A DNA stretch of 64,000 nt from CAYPTB01 sp964413535 (lineage in GTDB: Bacteria > Planctomycetota > UBA1135 > GCA-002686595). Location: the NCBI GenBank assembly GCA_964413535.1, contig CAYPTB010000039.1:47106-111105 (forward strand), given 5' to 3'. Shown piece by piece: positions 18,501 to 28,095 of the stretch (within the stretch, counting starts at the first letter, position 1; each line of letters begins with the position of its first letter). A program made the position numbers and the translations under genes. The notes beneath the pieces are model-generated. The model was not told the DNA's origin, made no database searches, and worked only from the letters and a program-made list of their open reading frames with translations.

Positions 18501-21089
18501 ATGTTCTCTTCCTCGCGCCTGATGTGGAGAAGGTCTTCGTCCTCGGTCCTTGCGGCTAGCGCGCTCCTCGCGTTCGCGCTCGCGAGCACCCCGCGCGCGC
18601 AGTGCGGCGACGAAGCCGTGCTGCACTCCCTCGACGCCGGCACGGCCGCGCCCGTGTTGCGCACGCCGAAGGGAGCGGCTGTGATCGGCGGGGGCTTCTC
18701 GCTGCGTGTGTTCGACGCAGCGCCGTCGTCGACCGGCTTCCTGCTCTACAGCGCGTTCGAGAACCCGACCTTCGATCCGGTGCTCGGCGCGACGATCTGG
18801 CCTGCGACACCGTGGCTCGTGAAGTCGTTCGGCACCAGCGCGAAGGGCGTCTCGGGGGCGCAGTTCAACACGAGCGTCGTGACCGACGACCTGTGCGGCG
18901 CGTTCGCGACGTTCCAGGCCGTCGTCGCCGACGCCGGCGCTCCGGGCGGCTTCACGGTCTCGAATGCCGTGCGCTTGCGCGTCGGCAGCGTGAACGAGCC
19001 CGTGTTCGCGCCGGTGGAGGAGCCCGCGCTCGTCGACGACATCCACGACGTGCAGTTCGTCGACGTCTACGGCGACGGAGTGCCCGACATGCTCGTGGCT
19101 TCGCCGATCTCGTTCCACGTGATTCGCGGCTTGCCGGCGGGAGGATTCGGGACACTCCAGTCCTACGGCGTGCTGGGCGGGGGGACGCGCGTTCCGCTCC
19201 TCGCGGACATGAACGGCGACGGCATCACCGACCTGGTCGTCGTGGAGGACGACGTCGGCATCGTGCTCCTCGATGCGGTCGGTGGCGTCCTCGCCGCGAC
19301 GAACCACGTCTCCGCGGGCTTCATCGCCGATGGAGCCATCGGCGACGTCGATCAGGACGGCATCCTCGACGTCGTCACCCTCGAGAGTGGCGACGTCGCT
19401 TGGTGGAAGGGTACCGGCAGCGGCGCGCTGCTCCCCCGACAAGACATCGACGTCGGTCTCGCCGCCGCATCCGCGGTCGAGCTCGCCCACATGGATCACG
19501 ACGGCGTGCTCGATCTCGTCTACTCCACGACGAAGACGGTCGTGGCGCTCGGCAACGGCGACGGCACCTTCGTCGCGCTGCCGCCGGTGGGTCCGGTAGG
19601 TCTGGGCTTGCTCTCCGTGCTCGATCTCGACGGAGACGGGGAGCTCGACGTCACCGGCTTCTCGGGCAAGGTGCTCGGGGTGCAGCGCGGCAACGGCGAT
19701 GGAACCCTGCAGTCGTTCCAGGGGCACGTCGCGGCCGCGGCTTTCGTCAAGGACCACGTCTTCGCGGACCTCGACGGAGATGGCCGACTCGACCTGATCG
19801 CCATTCCCGGTCACATCTCGGTCGAGAACGTCTTCGTGAGCGCGGGCCTCGCGGCGGGCGCGTTCGCACCGGCCGTCGAGTACGGAGGGATCCACAACCC
19901 GCGGGCGTTGGCCGTCCTGGACGAAGACCTCGACGGCGCTCTGGACGTCGTCGTCTTCGGAGCAAGTTCCACCCTGACGCTTCCCGGAACGGGAGATGGA
20001 GCCCTGCGCGCGCCCGTGGTGATCGTCGTCGGGAAGGGGCCTAGCGAGGCCATCGTCGCCGATCTGGACGGGAACGGATTGGATGACGTCGTCGTTTTGA
20101 ACGAGTCCTCGGACGACTTCTCCGTGATCCTCGTCACGTCGAGCGGTCCGATCCTTTCGGGCAGCTTTCCGACTACATCACGACCGCAGACGCTCGTCGC
20201 CGGCGATTTCGACGGGGATCAGATCCTCGACGTGATGACCAGTGACAGTTCGTTGACCGACGTTCGAGCCTTCGCCGGGAACGGTTCGGGCGGATTCGGC
20301 GCGCCCATCGTGACGCCGACTCCCTTCCAGGTGAGCCACATCATGCCCGCGGACTTCGACGAGGACGGCATCCTCGACGTGGGAGTGAGCACCGCGTCCT
20401 TCGATAGCGCAGTCTTGTTGGGCAATGGGGACGGAACCTTCTCGGCTGGCGTCGCGCTTCCGCCAGCCACGGGTCGAATGGCCGCGACGGGTCGATTGAA
20501 CGGTGATGCGCACATCGACATCGTCCTGTACCAACCCTTGACGGACGCGCTCTCGGTCCTGCTCGGCAACGGCGACGGCACGTTCGTCGCAGTGCCGCAG
20601 TCGATGACGGGTCTTGGCTTCGTGCAGGTGGCCGATGTGGATCTCGACGGCCACCAGGACCTGCTCGGGGCCCATTTCTCGCCAGGGAGCGGTGACGAAG
20701 AAGAGGTGCTACTGCAGGTGCTCCTCGGAGTGGGCGATGGCACGTTCGTCTTCTCCGATGAACTCCACGTCGGAACGTTTCCCGGTCCCGCGGGATTCCT
20801 CGGGTTGACCGTCTCCGATTTCGACGAGAACGGGATCCCGGACGTGGTCGTGAGCGACCGCGGCGGAGAAGGGCTCGAGGGCAACATCCGCTGGCTCCGC
20901 GGCAACGGAGACGGGACCTTCACGACCGGCCTGCAGGTCCCCGCGGGCGCCGTGACGAGCAACGCGGTTGCAGGCCATTTCGACGGGGACGGAATCCGCG
21001 ACGTCGCCTCGTTCGACTCGCAGTCGAATCAGTTCTCGGTCCATCTTCCCGGGCGCGTTTGGTTCCACCTGAACCAAGTCGGGGAGTAG
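18501..21089 (+). CDS. secreted FG-GAP/VCBS-repeat protein
   Basis: 862 residues. ATG chosen because GGAG lies 8 bases upstream and a signal peptide follows (RRSSSSVLAASALLAFALASTPRAQC). After an Ig-like N-terminal section (about residues 30-170) it carries about 14 calcium-loop motifs of the form D-x-D-x-D-G-x-x-D, for example DMNGDGITDLVV, DVDQDGILDVVT, DLDGDGELDVTG, DFDGDQILDVMT, DFDENGIPDVVV. These are the blades of an integrin-alpha-like seven-bladed propeller, present about twice over. Such proteins are calcium-stabilised adhesins or carbohydrate/protein binders. There is no C-terminal sorting sequence. It ends 9 bp from a convergent membrane-protein gene. Confidence 0.85.
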   Translation: MFSSSRLMWRRSSSSVLAASALLAFALASTPRAQCGDEAVLHSLDAGTAAPVLRTPKGAAVIGGGFSLRVFDAAPSSTGFLLYSAFENPTFDPVLGATIWPATPWLVKSFGTSAKGVSGAQFNTSVVTDDLCGAFATFQAVVADAGAPGGFTVSNAVRLRVGSVNEPVFAPVEEPALVDDIHDVQFVDVYGDGVPDMLVASPISFHVIRGLPAGGFGTLQSYGVLGGGTRVPLLADMNGDGITDLVVVEDDVGIVLLDAVGGVLAATNHVSAGFIADGAIGDVDQDGILDVVTLESGDVAWWKGTGSGALLPRQDIDVGLAAASAVELAHMDHDGVLDLVYSTTKTVVALGNGDGTFVALPPVGPVGLGLLSVLDLDGDGELDVTGFSGKVLGVQRGNGDGTLQSFQGHVAAAAFVKDHVFADLDGDGRLDLIAIPGHISVENVFVSAGLAAGAFAPAVEYGGIHNPRALAVLDEDLDGALDVVVFGASSTLTLPGTGDGALRAPVVIVVGKGPSEAIVADLDGNGLDDVVVLNESSDDFSVILVTSSGPILSGSFPTTSRPQTLVAGDFDGDQILDVMTSDSSLTDVRAFAGNGSGGFGAPIVTPTPFQVSHIMPADFDEDGILDVGVSTASFDSAVLLGNGDGTFSAGVALPPATGRMAATGRLNGDAHIDIVLYQPLTDALSVLLGNGDGTFVAVPQSMTGLGFVQVADVDLDGHQDLLGAHFSPGSGDEEEVLLQVLLGVGDGTFVFSDELHVGTFPGPAGFLGLTVSDFDENGIPDVVVSDRGGEGLEGNIRWLRGNGDGTFTTGLQVPAGAVTSNAVAGHFDGDGIRDVASFDSQSNQFSVHLPGRVWFHLNQVGE

Positions 21090-21098
21090 CGCGAGCGT

Positions 21099-23063
21099 TC
21101 AGGCGTCCGGAACGCGGTAGAGCGTCCACTCGACGCTGACCACGAGCGGGACGAGGTCGACGTTCCACTCCGTCGGCGCGACGACGAGGTTGAAGTCGTA
21201 CTTCGCTCCGAGCGCGCGCCACTCTTCGCGCGCGCGCATGTGCCAGACGTCGGACCACTCGGGGTCGTGCTGGCGCAGCAAACCGTCGGGAGCGAGGCGC
21301 TCGAGCGCGGCGCGGTCGGCGTAGTCGACGCCGTACAGGTCGGCCGTCATGCGGCCGATCGCGGACGAGAGCTCGGGCATGTAGGGCATGAGCCACAGCG
21401 TGCCGAGCTCGAGCAGGACGGGATGGCCGGTCTTGGCCTGGAGCTGCGTGCGCGGCTGCAGCGGCGCGAGCAGCAGATCGCCGGGCTCCGCGTGCTCGCC
21501 GAGCCAGGCCGCGACCTCGCGGTCGAAGGGCGTGACGAGGCTCGACGGCTCCGGATCCGCGCGGCGCGCGGCGGCAGCGATCGCCGCGATGCACGCGAGC
21601 GCGAGCAGCGCCTGCCCGGGCAGCGGCTCGGCCGTCCCGCTGGCCTTCGCGCCGCGGCGCGCGAGCGCGAAGGCGACTGCGGCGACGGCGAACGACAGAG
21701 CGAGCAGATCCGCGCCCTGGAACCCGCTGCGCGCGCGCTGCGGGAGGAAGATCCCGAAGAGCGCGACCGCGGCGAGCGCGCACGCAATGCGCGCGGCGGG
21801 CGAACGCACGAGCACGACGCCGGCCGCGAAGGCGGATCCGAGCAACCCGATGCCCGCAGCGAGGCCGTAGCGCGCCGCATCGGGATCGGACAATGCGAGA
21901 TGGTTCGCTGCGCCGCCGGCGAGGACGAGACCGGCCAGTGCCGCGCTCGCGGCGGTGAGCGCCGTGCGCCCCACGCGCTCGGCGGCGCGCACGAGAGCCG
22001 CGGCGCCGAGCGGCACGAGCAGCGCGGCGGAGAGGTTCGAGAGTCGGTACGGCATGGCCGTCTCAAGCGCGTCGGGCAGGTGCCCGAGCGCGAGCTCGAG
22101 CGAACGCGCTCCCCACACCACGGCCCAGGCCGCGACGCCGAACAGCGCGATCCAGCGCGGCGCGTCGCGGTCGCGCGCCCCACGCGTGACGGCGAACAGG
22201 AGCACGGCGACCGCCGCGAACGCGACCGTGTTCGCCGCGTAGCCGAACAGGAACGTGCCGGCGTCGGCGGCGGGCATCGTCCGGTGCGGATCGGTGAACT
22301 CGATGAAGTGCGCGCGCACGAGCTCACCCTCCGCGTCGGGCCCAGGAGCGTAGAGCTCGAGCGGCGGCTCGGTCGGGACCATGGCGCGCGAGAACGTGAA
22401 CGAGCCGGCCGTGACGAGCAGTCCGAGCGCGAGGAAGAGCGCGGCGCCCCTGAGCTCGCGTCGCGGCGCCCCGCGCGCGCGAACGAACTCGCTCCCGAAC
22501 CATGGCAAGGCCCACAGCCATACGAGCGCGCCGAGCAGCGGGTGGATCGCGGGGAACAGGCCCAGGATGAACGCGCCCGTTCGGCGAAACCCGCCGGACA
22601 GGAGCGCCACCGTCACGAGCGCGCCGAGCGCCCCCACGTGTCCATGGCTGTAGAAGGTCGGGAAGACGAACGTCGGGTACACGCCCTGGAAGCGATCGAG
22701 CCCGCCCGCAAGCGCGATGGCCGACGCGGCGAGACCCACGAGCGCGCGGCGCGAGGCGAGCGTCCCCACGAGGAACGGCGCGAAGCCCGACAGGAACACG
22801 ACCAGGAAGTTGCGCGCGCGCGACACGTGCTCGACGTCGCCCGTGAGGCGCAGGATCACAGCCGAGAGTTGGTTCGGCAGGCTGAAAGCCTGGCGGTGGA
22901 AGACCTCGTGCGGATGCCCGGCCGGATAGTCCACGAGGCCGCACAGGATCTGCGCCGAGAGCACCGTCTCGTCGATCACCAGCGGATGCAGCACGACGTA
23001 CAGCGCGGCGAACAGCGCCCACGCGAGCGCCCCGAGTCCGATCGCCCGCGCGGGCGGGCTCAC
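21099..23063 (-). CDS. polytopic membrane protein, possible GT-C-superfamily glycosyltransferase
   Basis: About 654 residues with about 12-13 hydrophobic helices and a soluble C-terminal part (about 530-654: LGEHAEPGDLLLAPLQPR, LEEWRALGAKYDFNLVV-like). The layout, with a helix-rich N-terminal half and C-terminal periplasmic domain that discusses a date/position-like AxLGEHAEPGD segment, matches uncharacterised GT-C-like proteins, but the acidic motif in loop 1 is not convincing (HPLVIDETVLSA). The start is uncertain: GTG at 23063, or TTG at 23084, which has AGGGTGAAG upstream. It lies about 45-65 bp downstream of the hydrolase stop on the same strand. Substrate unknown. Confidence 0.6.
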   Translation of the reverse strand: MSPPARAIGLGALAWALFAALYVVLHPLVIDETVLSAQILCGLVDYPAGHPHEVFHRQAFSLPNQLSAVILRLTGDVEHVSRARNFLVVFLSGFAPFLVGTLASRRALVGLAASAIALAGGLDRFQGVYPTFVFPTFYSHGHVGALGALVTVALLSGGFRRTGAFILGLFPAIHPLLGALVWLWALPWFGSEFVRARGAPRRELRGAALFLALGLLVTAGSFTFSRAMVPTEPPLELYAPGPDAEGELVRAHFIEFTDPHRTMPAADAGTFLFGYAANTVAFAAVAVLLFAVTRGARDRDAPRWIALFGVAAWAVVWGARSLELALGHLPDALETAMPYRLSNLSAALLVPLGAAALVRAAERVGRTALTAASAALAGLVLAGGAANHLALSDPDAARYGLAAGIGLLGSAFAAGVVLVRSPAARIACALAAVALFGIFLPQRARSGFQGADLLALSFAVAAVAFALARRGAKASGTAEPLPGQALLALACIAAIAAAARRADPEPSSLVTPFDREVAAWLGEHAEPGDLLLAPLQPRTQLQAKTGHPVLLELGTLWLMPYMPELSSAIGRMTADLYGVDYADRAALERLAPDGLLRQHDPEWSDVWHMRAREEWRALGAKYDFNLVVAPTEWNVDLVPLVVSVEWTLYRVPDA

Positions 23064-23128
23064 GCATGTACGGTGCCAGTCCAATTCTTCACCCTTCCGT
23101 CGCAGCGCGCGGTGGTCGTACGACCAGG

Positions 23129-24022
23129 CTACTTCGCGGGCGCGTTCGACCGAAGGGACGGGGCCGCGAACGCGCGCTCGAGGAAGGCTCGCACCTTCTC
23201 CATTAGATGCGCGGTCTGCAGGAAGCCGCCCGAGTTGTGCCCGCCCGGGAGCTCGACGAGCTCGGCCTTGGCCGCCGCGGCGAGGCGTTGCCCGAGCGCG
23301 AACGGGACGATCTCGTCGGCGCGCCCGTGCAGCGCGAGGATCGGCGCCGCGAGCTCCGGGACCTTCGCGAGCGAGTCGAAGCGGTCGCGCGCGAGCAGGC
23401 GCACCGGGAGCCACGGATAGAGCGCCGCACCCATGTCGGGCAGCGAAGTGAACGCGTTCTCGAGGACCACTCCCGCGACCGGGCGAAGCCGCGCGAGCTC
23501 CACGGCCACCGCGGCCCCGAGCGACTCGCCGAAGACAGCGATCGCCCCCGGCGCATAGCCCGCCGAGCGTGCCCACTCGTAGGCCGCGAGCGCGTCCTGG
23601 TAGAGGCCTTGCTCGGTCGGCGACCCGCTGCTCCGGCCGTAGCCGCGGTAGTCGAACAGCAGGCAATCGAAGCCCATGGCCGCGAAGGCTCCCGCGACGG
23701 GGATGCGGTTCTCCATGTTGCCGGCGTTGCCGTGGCAGTGCACGACGAGCAGAGTGCCCCGTCCCCCACCCACCGGCGCGCCCGGGGCGACCGACTCGCT
23801 CGCGTCCAACCCGCCGCGCGCCCGCACGCGCCAGGCGTGGAGCACCTCGCCGTCCGCGGTCGAGAGCTCGAGCTCGTCGAAGGCGAGCCCGTGATCGCCG
23901 GGGTTCGCGGCGGGCGCCGGGCCGGGGAAATAGACGAGCTTGCGCTGCCGCGCGAACATGACGACGCACAGGAGGAGGTAGACGGCGGCGAGGGTGAGAA
24001 CGAGATGGAGCACGGATCGCAC
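23129..24022 (-). CDS. membrane-anchored alpha/beta hydrolase (BEM46/ABHD13-like)
   Basis: About 297 residues. An N-terminal helix (LHLVLTLAAVYLLLCVVMFA) anchors it; YFPGP follows as in the COG1073/BEM46 family. Catalytic features: oxyanion HCHGNAGN, nucleophile GESLG (Ser167), acid in LHGRADEIVP, base in GGHNSGGF. Substrate is not predictable; family members are esterases or lipases of unclear role. The start has no obvious ribosome site; GTG at 24022 (alternative 24013) begins just before the anchor helix. A fragment of the same anchor is found inverted at 17620-17730. The stop is about 50 bp before the membrane-protein gene, so they may be cotranscribed. Confidence 0.8.
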   Translation of the reverse strand: MRSVLHLVLTLAAVYLLLCVVMFARQRKLVYFPGPAPAANPGDHGLAFDELELSTADGEVLHAWRVRARGGLDASESVAPGAPVGGGRGTLLVVHCHGNAGNMENRIPVAGAFAAMGFDCLLFDYRGYGRSSGSPTEQGLYQDALAAYEWARSAGYAPGAIAVFGESLGAAVAVELARLRPVAGVVLENAFTSLPDMGAALYPWLPVRLLARDRFDSLAKVPELAAPILALHGRADEIVPFALGQRLAAAAKAELVELPGGHNSGGFLQTAHLMEKVRAFLERAFAAPSLRSNAPAK

Positions 24023-24220
24023 GGGGTCGTCGCGCGAGGCAAGGCGCGGTTCGCGCGTATTCTGCACTTCGCCGTCCCCCGGATGCGCGCGCCGCGCGTC
24101 GGAAGCCAGGACGGACCGGCGGATTGTCGTGACGGCGGTCGAAGCCGGCCTTGCGCGGTGCGACGCACGGCGCGCTACACGCCTTCCGCCGCGCCCCCTT
24201 CGCGCCCGATGGAAACGCCG

Positions 24221-25363
24221 ATGAAGCTCTCCCTCCCGCTGCTGCTCCTCCTCACCGGGTGCCTCGAGAACGAGGAGAAGATCACGGTCCATCCCGACGG
24301 CTCGCTCACGGTGCGCGTCGCGGCCGAGGGCGACGCGAGCGACTTCACGCAGGGCTTCCCGCTCCCGACCGGACCGGGCTTCGCGCCGATCGGGGACTTG
24401 ACGGCAAACTGGCTCGCGAACGTCGGTCCGCTGTCGGGCGGGAGCGCGGCGCGCGAACGCCTGGACGCCGGAGCGTGGGTCGACGCGAGCGGAGCGCCGA
24501 TCGAGAAGGGCCGGCTCGCGGTCGAGGGTCGCTTTGCTTCTGCCGCCGAGCTGCCGACGACCTTCGCGCCCGAATCGGAGCCCTACGCGACGGCGTTCCT
24601 CGAGCGCAGCACGTCGCTCGACGTGCAGACGAAGAGCGGGCGGCGCGTGTACGTCTTCGAGCGCGTGTACGCCCGGCGCCCCGAGCTCGGGACGTTCCTC
24701 GAGGGCTTTGACGAACTCGAGGAGCAAGTGCCGGAAGCCGTAATGGAGCGTATCGAGGACGAGATGGAGGGCGTGCCTTCCCTTCCATCGATGACCGACG
24801 AAGACTGGGACGTCGTGACGCGACAGATCCAAGTGCTCTTCCGCGAAAGCTGCAAGCGGATCCTCGACGAGACGATCCTCGGGCTGTACACGCTCGGCGA
24901 CGCGTCGCTTTCTGTCCAAGCAACACGGCGCGTACGCGAGGCGGTTGTGGAGAGCACGGTCGGGTTCGTCACGAGCGATTACCTCCGCGAGGTGGCCGAG
25001 CGTGCGCGAGAGTGGAAGGACGCGGACGGGCGTGGCGAGCCGGTGGGACCCCATCCGATCGAAGACATCGAGACGGATCTGCGGGAGTCCCTGCGGGACG
25101 GCTTGCGCGCGGCGCTCGACGCGGAGAGCCTCGACCCGAGCGTGCGGAACGCCGTGCTGCGCACGCTCGAGTGGCACTTCGCGTCGCTCGACCAGACGAG
25201 CGACCTCGACGACGAGAAGTTCCGGCTCGAGGTGAACATGCCCGGGACGATCGTCGGCGGGAATTACGCGACGTGCACGGCCGGCCGCGCGCACTTCGAG
25301 TTCGAAGGCAAGGTCCTGCGCGAGCGCGAGGTGCGTCTGCGCGTCGTGTCGGTGCTCGAATGA
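24221..25363 (+). CDS. lipoprotein of unknown function
   Basis: 380 residues. The ATG at 24221 gives a compact lipoprotein signal (LSLPLLLLLTGCLE; Cys13), with GGAAA at 24211-24215; a second ATG at 24209 would add four residues. The mature protein opens with ENEEKITVHPDGSLTVRVAAEG, as in other small secreted lipoproteins that have an initial beta-strand pair, then alpha-helical, acidic sections (EVREAVVESTVGFV, DTDLRESLRDG). No enzymatic motif. It is followed 118 bp later by a sigma/anti-sigma pair, perhaps a sensor for them, but this rests only on position. Confidence 0.6.
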   Translation: MKLSLPLLLLLTGCLENEEKITVHPDGSLTVRVAAEGDASDFTQGFPLPTGPGFAPIGDLTANWLANVGPLSGGSAARERLDAGAWVDASGAPIEKGRLAVEGRFASAAELPTTFAPESEPYATAFLERSTSLDVQTKSGRRVYVFERVYARRPELGTFLEGFDELEEQVPEAVMERIEDEMEGVPSLPSMTDEDWDVVTRQIQVLFRESCKRILDETILGLYTLGDASLSVQATRRVREAVVESTVGFVTSDYLREVAERAREWKDADGRGEPVGPHPIEDIETDLRESLRDGLRAALDAESLDPSVRNAVLRTLEWHFASLDQTSDLDDEKFRLEVNMPGTIVGGNYATCTAGRAHFEFEGKVLREREVRLRVVSVLE

Positions 25364-25481
25364 GGCGGACCGCCGAGTCGCTCGTCCGGCGAAGGAGCGC
25401 CTACGCGAGGAGCTCGCGTGCTGCGCTGGCGCGCGAGCTGACACGCTCCTCGACCCGAGCTTCGACGGCCGAGGTCGACCC

Positions 25482-26075
25482 GTGAGCGCGGGCAAGGTCG
25501 CGTTGCCTTCCGATCACGCGCGCGACTTCGAGCGCCTCGTGGCGGAGCACCGCGGCGAGGTGCTGCGCGTGTGCCGCTCGATCTTGCGCGACGAGCACCT
25601 CGGCGCGGACGCGGCGCAGGAGACGTTCCTCGCGCTGTGGAAGGCCTGCGCGGCGGGGAATCCGCTCGAGCGCACGGGTGCGTTTCTCCGGCGTGTCGCC
25701 GTAAACACGTCGCTCGACCACGCGCGGCGCCGTCGGGCGCGCGCGGCGGAGGCGCTCGAGCCCGAGCCGCGAGCGACCGGCCACACGTCGAGCTCCTCGG
25801 CGAGGACGTCGGGCACCGAGCTCGCGTCACCCGCGGCGGAGCCGAGCGCGAACGCGTGGCGGACGGAGCTCCGCGCACGACTCGAGCGGGCGCTGCCCGC
25901 GCTCTCCGAGGGCCAGCGCACCGTCTTCCTGTTGCGCCACGAGGGCTGCCTGTCGCTCGCCGAAGTCGCGGCGGCGCTCGGCGTGGAGCTCTCGACCGTC
26001 AAGACGCAGTTCGCGCGCGCGTGCCTGAAGCTACAAGCCCACCTCGCCCCGTTTCGACCGGAGGAACGACCGTGA
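25482..26075 (+). CDS. ECF-family RNA polymerase sigma factor
   Basis: 197 residues from GTG at 25482. Region 2 (about 10-80): FERLVAEHRGEVLRVCRSIL, GADAAQETFLALWKA, FLRRVAVNTSLDHARRRR, the core- and -10-binding helices. Region 4 (about 130-185): LPALSEGQRTVFLLRHEGCL, LSLAEVAAALGVELSTVKTQFARACLKLQ, a helix-turn-helix for the -35 element. A Ser/Thr-rich linker (about 90-125) joins them, longer than in many ECF factors. Its stop TGA overlaps the GTG start of the zinc-finger anti-sigma gene (26072), so the pair is coupled and the anti-sigma should hold it inactive until a signal arrives. Confidence 0.88.
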   Translation: MSAGKVALPSDHARDFERLVAEHRGEVLRVCRSILRDEHLGADAAQETFLALWKACAAGNPLERTGAFLRRVAVNTSLDHARRRRARAAEALEPEPRATGHTSSSSARTSGTELASPAAEPSANAWRTELRARLERALPALSEGQRTVFLLRHEGCLSLAEVAAALGVELSTVKTQFARACLKLQAHLAPFRPEERP

Positions 26076-26713
26076 TCTGCGAACGAGCCCACGAGATGCT
26101 GGCCCTCGATCTGTACGGCGAGCTCGACCTGGGCGAGCGCGCTTCGCTCGCCGAGCACGTCGCAGCCTGCGCGGCCTGCCGCGCCTTCCGCGCGGACCTA
26201 GCGAACGGCCTCGGCGCGCTCGCGGACGACCGCAGCGAGTTCGTGGGCTCGATCGGCGAGCCGACGGACGGCCACGGCGAGTCCGCGGGCGCTGCCCCCA
26301 TGAGCTCGTTCGGCATGCGCGGCGCCGACCTCGTTGCCGCTCGGGAGGACGACCTGCCGACCGGGTGGCATGCCGCGCTCGCGCGAGCGGTGATTACAGA
26401 GAGTCTCCGCTCCGATGCGCTGGGCACCGACGCTCGCCGCAACGAGGCGCGCTTGCTCTCGCACGGACATTCTCCGCTCCTCGTCGCCGCGCTCGGCTTC
26501 GCTGCTGGCGTGCTCCTCACCGTGTCGATCGTCTTCCTGCAGCGGCGCCCAGAGTCCTCGATAGCCACGCCGCTAGCACCTACTCCGGAGACTCCCGTCG
26601 CACGCGCCAGCGGCCCCACCTGGATCGAATCGAGCTCGCCCCCACCGCCGACGACTACGACCGGCCCGCTCGCGCTCGCCGCGAGCTACCTGGACCAGTC
26701 CCGCTCGCGCTGA
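26072..26713 (+). CDS. anti-sigma factor with zf-HC2 domain and single membrane helix
   Basis: 213 residues, GTG start with GGAGG upstream and overlapping the sigma stop. The N-terminus carries a compact zinc-binding anti-sigma motif: HVAACAACRAF (H-x3-C-x2-C, about residues 29-36). One transmembrane helix follows (about 143-163, LLVAALGFAAGVLLTVSIVFL). The C-terminal tail of about 50 residues is Pro/Thr/Ser-rich and would be outside. This is the topology of membrane-bound zinc anti-sigma factors released by regulated proteolysis. The signal is unknown. Together with the upstream sigma gene it forms a standard two-gene stress-response switch. Confidence 0.85.
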   Translation: MICERAHEMLALDLYGELDLGERASLAEHVAACAACRAFRADLANGLGALADDRSEFVGSIGEPTDGHGESAGAAPMSSFGMRGADLVAAREDDLPTGWHAALARAVITESLRSDALGTDARRNEARLLSHGHSPLLVAALGFAAGVLLTVSIVFLQRRPESSIATPLAPTPETPVARASGPTWIESSSPPPPTTTTGPLALAASYLDQSRSR

Positions 26714-26850
26714 GTACGCCGACCTGTCGATACCGGCGCTTCGCCTCTCCTCGTGCGCAGGTCCGCCATGGGCGAATGCGTGATCGCCTCGCCAGATGCC
26801 ACTAGGTGCCCATCGACCCGTGGCCCGACTCGGGCGCTCGCACCCGGGCT

Positions 26851-27534
26851 TCACCCGACGCTGCGCGGCTCCTCGGCGATCCCGATGGGTCCCCCCTTCC
26901 TCCAGCCCGTCCTCAAGAGCCAGGTCTTCGCGCTCGCGAGGTGCAGCGCGCACTGGACGACGCTCGGCGCATCCTTCCAGCCTCCGAACCAAGTCCCCGA
27001 CGCGAACGGATCGAGCCCGACGAGACGGACTCCGTGCTTCACGTGGTTCTTCAACACGTACACGAGCGCGTTCCTCACCTCGCGCGGTGTCCGCAGGATT
27101 CGGTCGTGGTAGCGATCGGCGAAGACCTTGCCCTTCCGCCCCCAGAGCCGGTTCAGCGCCTTGGCGACGCGGATGGCCAGTCCCTGCAGCGCGCGCGACA
27201 GCGATCCCCTCTCCTCCGACTCCACGATCAAGTGCAGATGGTTACTCTGGATAGAGTAGTGCACGAGCCGCGTCTCGAAGCGCTCGCAGGCCGCACCGAA
27301 GACTTGCTCGAGCGCGCGTCGCGACGGCGTCTTCCGCAAGCTCGCGAGGCCTGGTCGCAGCCGCATCGTCACATGCACGGGCATAGGCGACGTCAATGCA
27401 TCCCGTTGGCGATGCGACACTCCTGCCCGCGTACCCTTCGGCTTGCGCCCTGCTCCCTTCCGCTTTCCTCCCCAGCTCCTGAACTCGAACTCTTGTTGTC
27501 GAGCGACACGCCGTCGTACTCGCGTGTGAACCAT
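26851..27534 (-). CDS. REP-associated tyrosine transposase-like protein (Y1 transposase, RAYT)
   Basis: 227 residues. ATG at 27534 is preceded by GGGGGTGG. N-terminal GKRKGAGRKPKGTR, then PVHVTMRLRPGLASLRK, the metal-binding HUH pair in SNHLHLIVE (H-x-H), and a candidate catalytic Tyr in ALVYVLKNHVKHG. These are the core of the Y1_Tnp/RAYT family, which act on short palindromes. Many such domesticated genes are single-copy and not flanked by inverted repeats, which fits here: no terminal repeats were found. Direct repeats at 27702-27722 and 28026-28046 lie just upstream. It is surrounded by ordinary chromosomal genes, so it is likely a resident element. Confidence 0.82.
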   Translation of the reverse strand: MVHTRVRRRVARQQEFEFRSWGGKRKGAGRKPKGTRAGVSHRQRDALTSPMPVHVTMRLRPGLASLRKTPSRRALEQVFGAACERFETRLVHYSIQSNHLHLIVESEERGSLSRALQGLAIRVAKALNRLWGRKGKVFADRYHDRILRTPREVRNALVYVLKNHVKHGVRLVGLDPFASGTWFGGWKDAPSVVQCALHLASAKTWLLRTGWRKGGPIGIAEEPRSVG

Positions 27535-27701
27535 CGAGCTACCACCCCCTTCTCTGCGGGCCTTTGTGCGAGCGCCACGCGGTCGTGATGACACTCCGTC
27601 TCGAATGCGCAGCAATCCCTGCGACTTGGACGGATCTCCGCGACCCTTGGTTTCGGAGAAAGCGACCGTTTCTCGCGAGTTCGCGCAGTCACTCGCCCAG
27701 A

Positions 27702-27722
27702 CGCATGATTGCGCACCAATCG
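27702..27722 (+). repeat. direct repeat copy 1 near RAYT gene
   Basis: CGCATGATTGCGCACC plus NATCG, repeated at 28026-28046 with one mismatch. The core TTGCGCA is near-palindromic. The proximity to the RAYT gene makes it a candidate REP-like site, but two copies are too few to judge. Confidence 0.45.
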
Positions 27723-28025
27723 AGGACAAGAGCACGTCGTCGTCGCGGCAGAACCACCGGTGTGCGCATTCCACTCTTGCGCTCTCGAGCCTCGACAACC
27801 TCCGCTCGCTTCGATCGCCTGCGGCACGATCGTCCTCTTCGCTTCGCCCCTACCAAGCACCTGCCGATCCTGGACCCAAGCACAAGTCAGCGACTTACTT
27901 GCCCACCGACTACCACCTTGCCCACGGTGCTCGATCGCCGTCGGAGTAGGAATCGATGATCTCATCGCGCGATCGAAGCACCCATCGCAGGGACGTCAGG
28001 TCGCGAGCGGTGCGGCCTGGTCCCG

Positions 28026-28046
28026 CGCATGATTGCGCACCTATCG
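28026..28046 (+). repeat. direct repeat copy 2 near RAYT gene
   Basis: Second copy of the 21-nt repeat (see 27702-27722), 50 bp before the polyferredoxin start codon. It could also be an operator for that gene. Confidence 0.45.
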
Positions 28047-28095
28047 CGCGGGGGAGGGCGGAGCTCGGTGCCGCGCCCTGCTACGGTAGAGCGCG

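Larger units (their letters stand above)
27535..28095. other. 560-bp intergenic stretch with a direct repeat
   Basis: No convincing gene is seen. It contains two copies of a 21-nt direct repeat (one mismatch) at 27702-27722 and 28026-28046, about 320 bp apart. The second lies just before the polyferredoxin gene. The stretch would hold the divergent promoters of the transposase and the polyferredoxin gene. Confidence 0.5.

Noticed and set aside
26851..27534. Complete insertion sequence
   Set aside because: No flanking inverted repeats or target duplications found; RAYT-type domesticated gene more likely.
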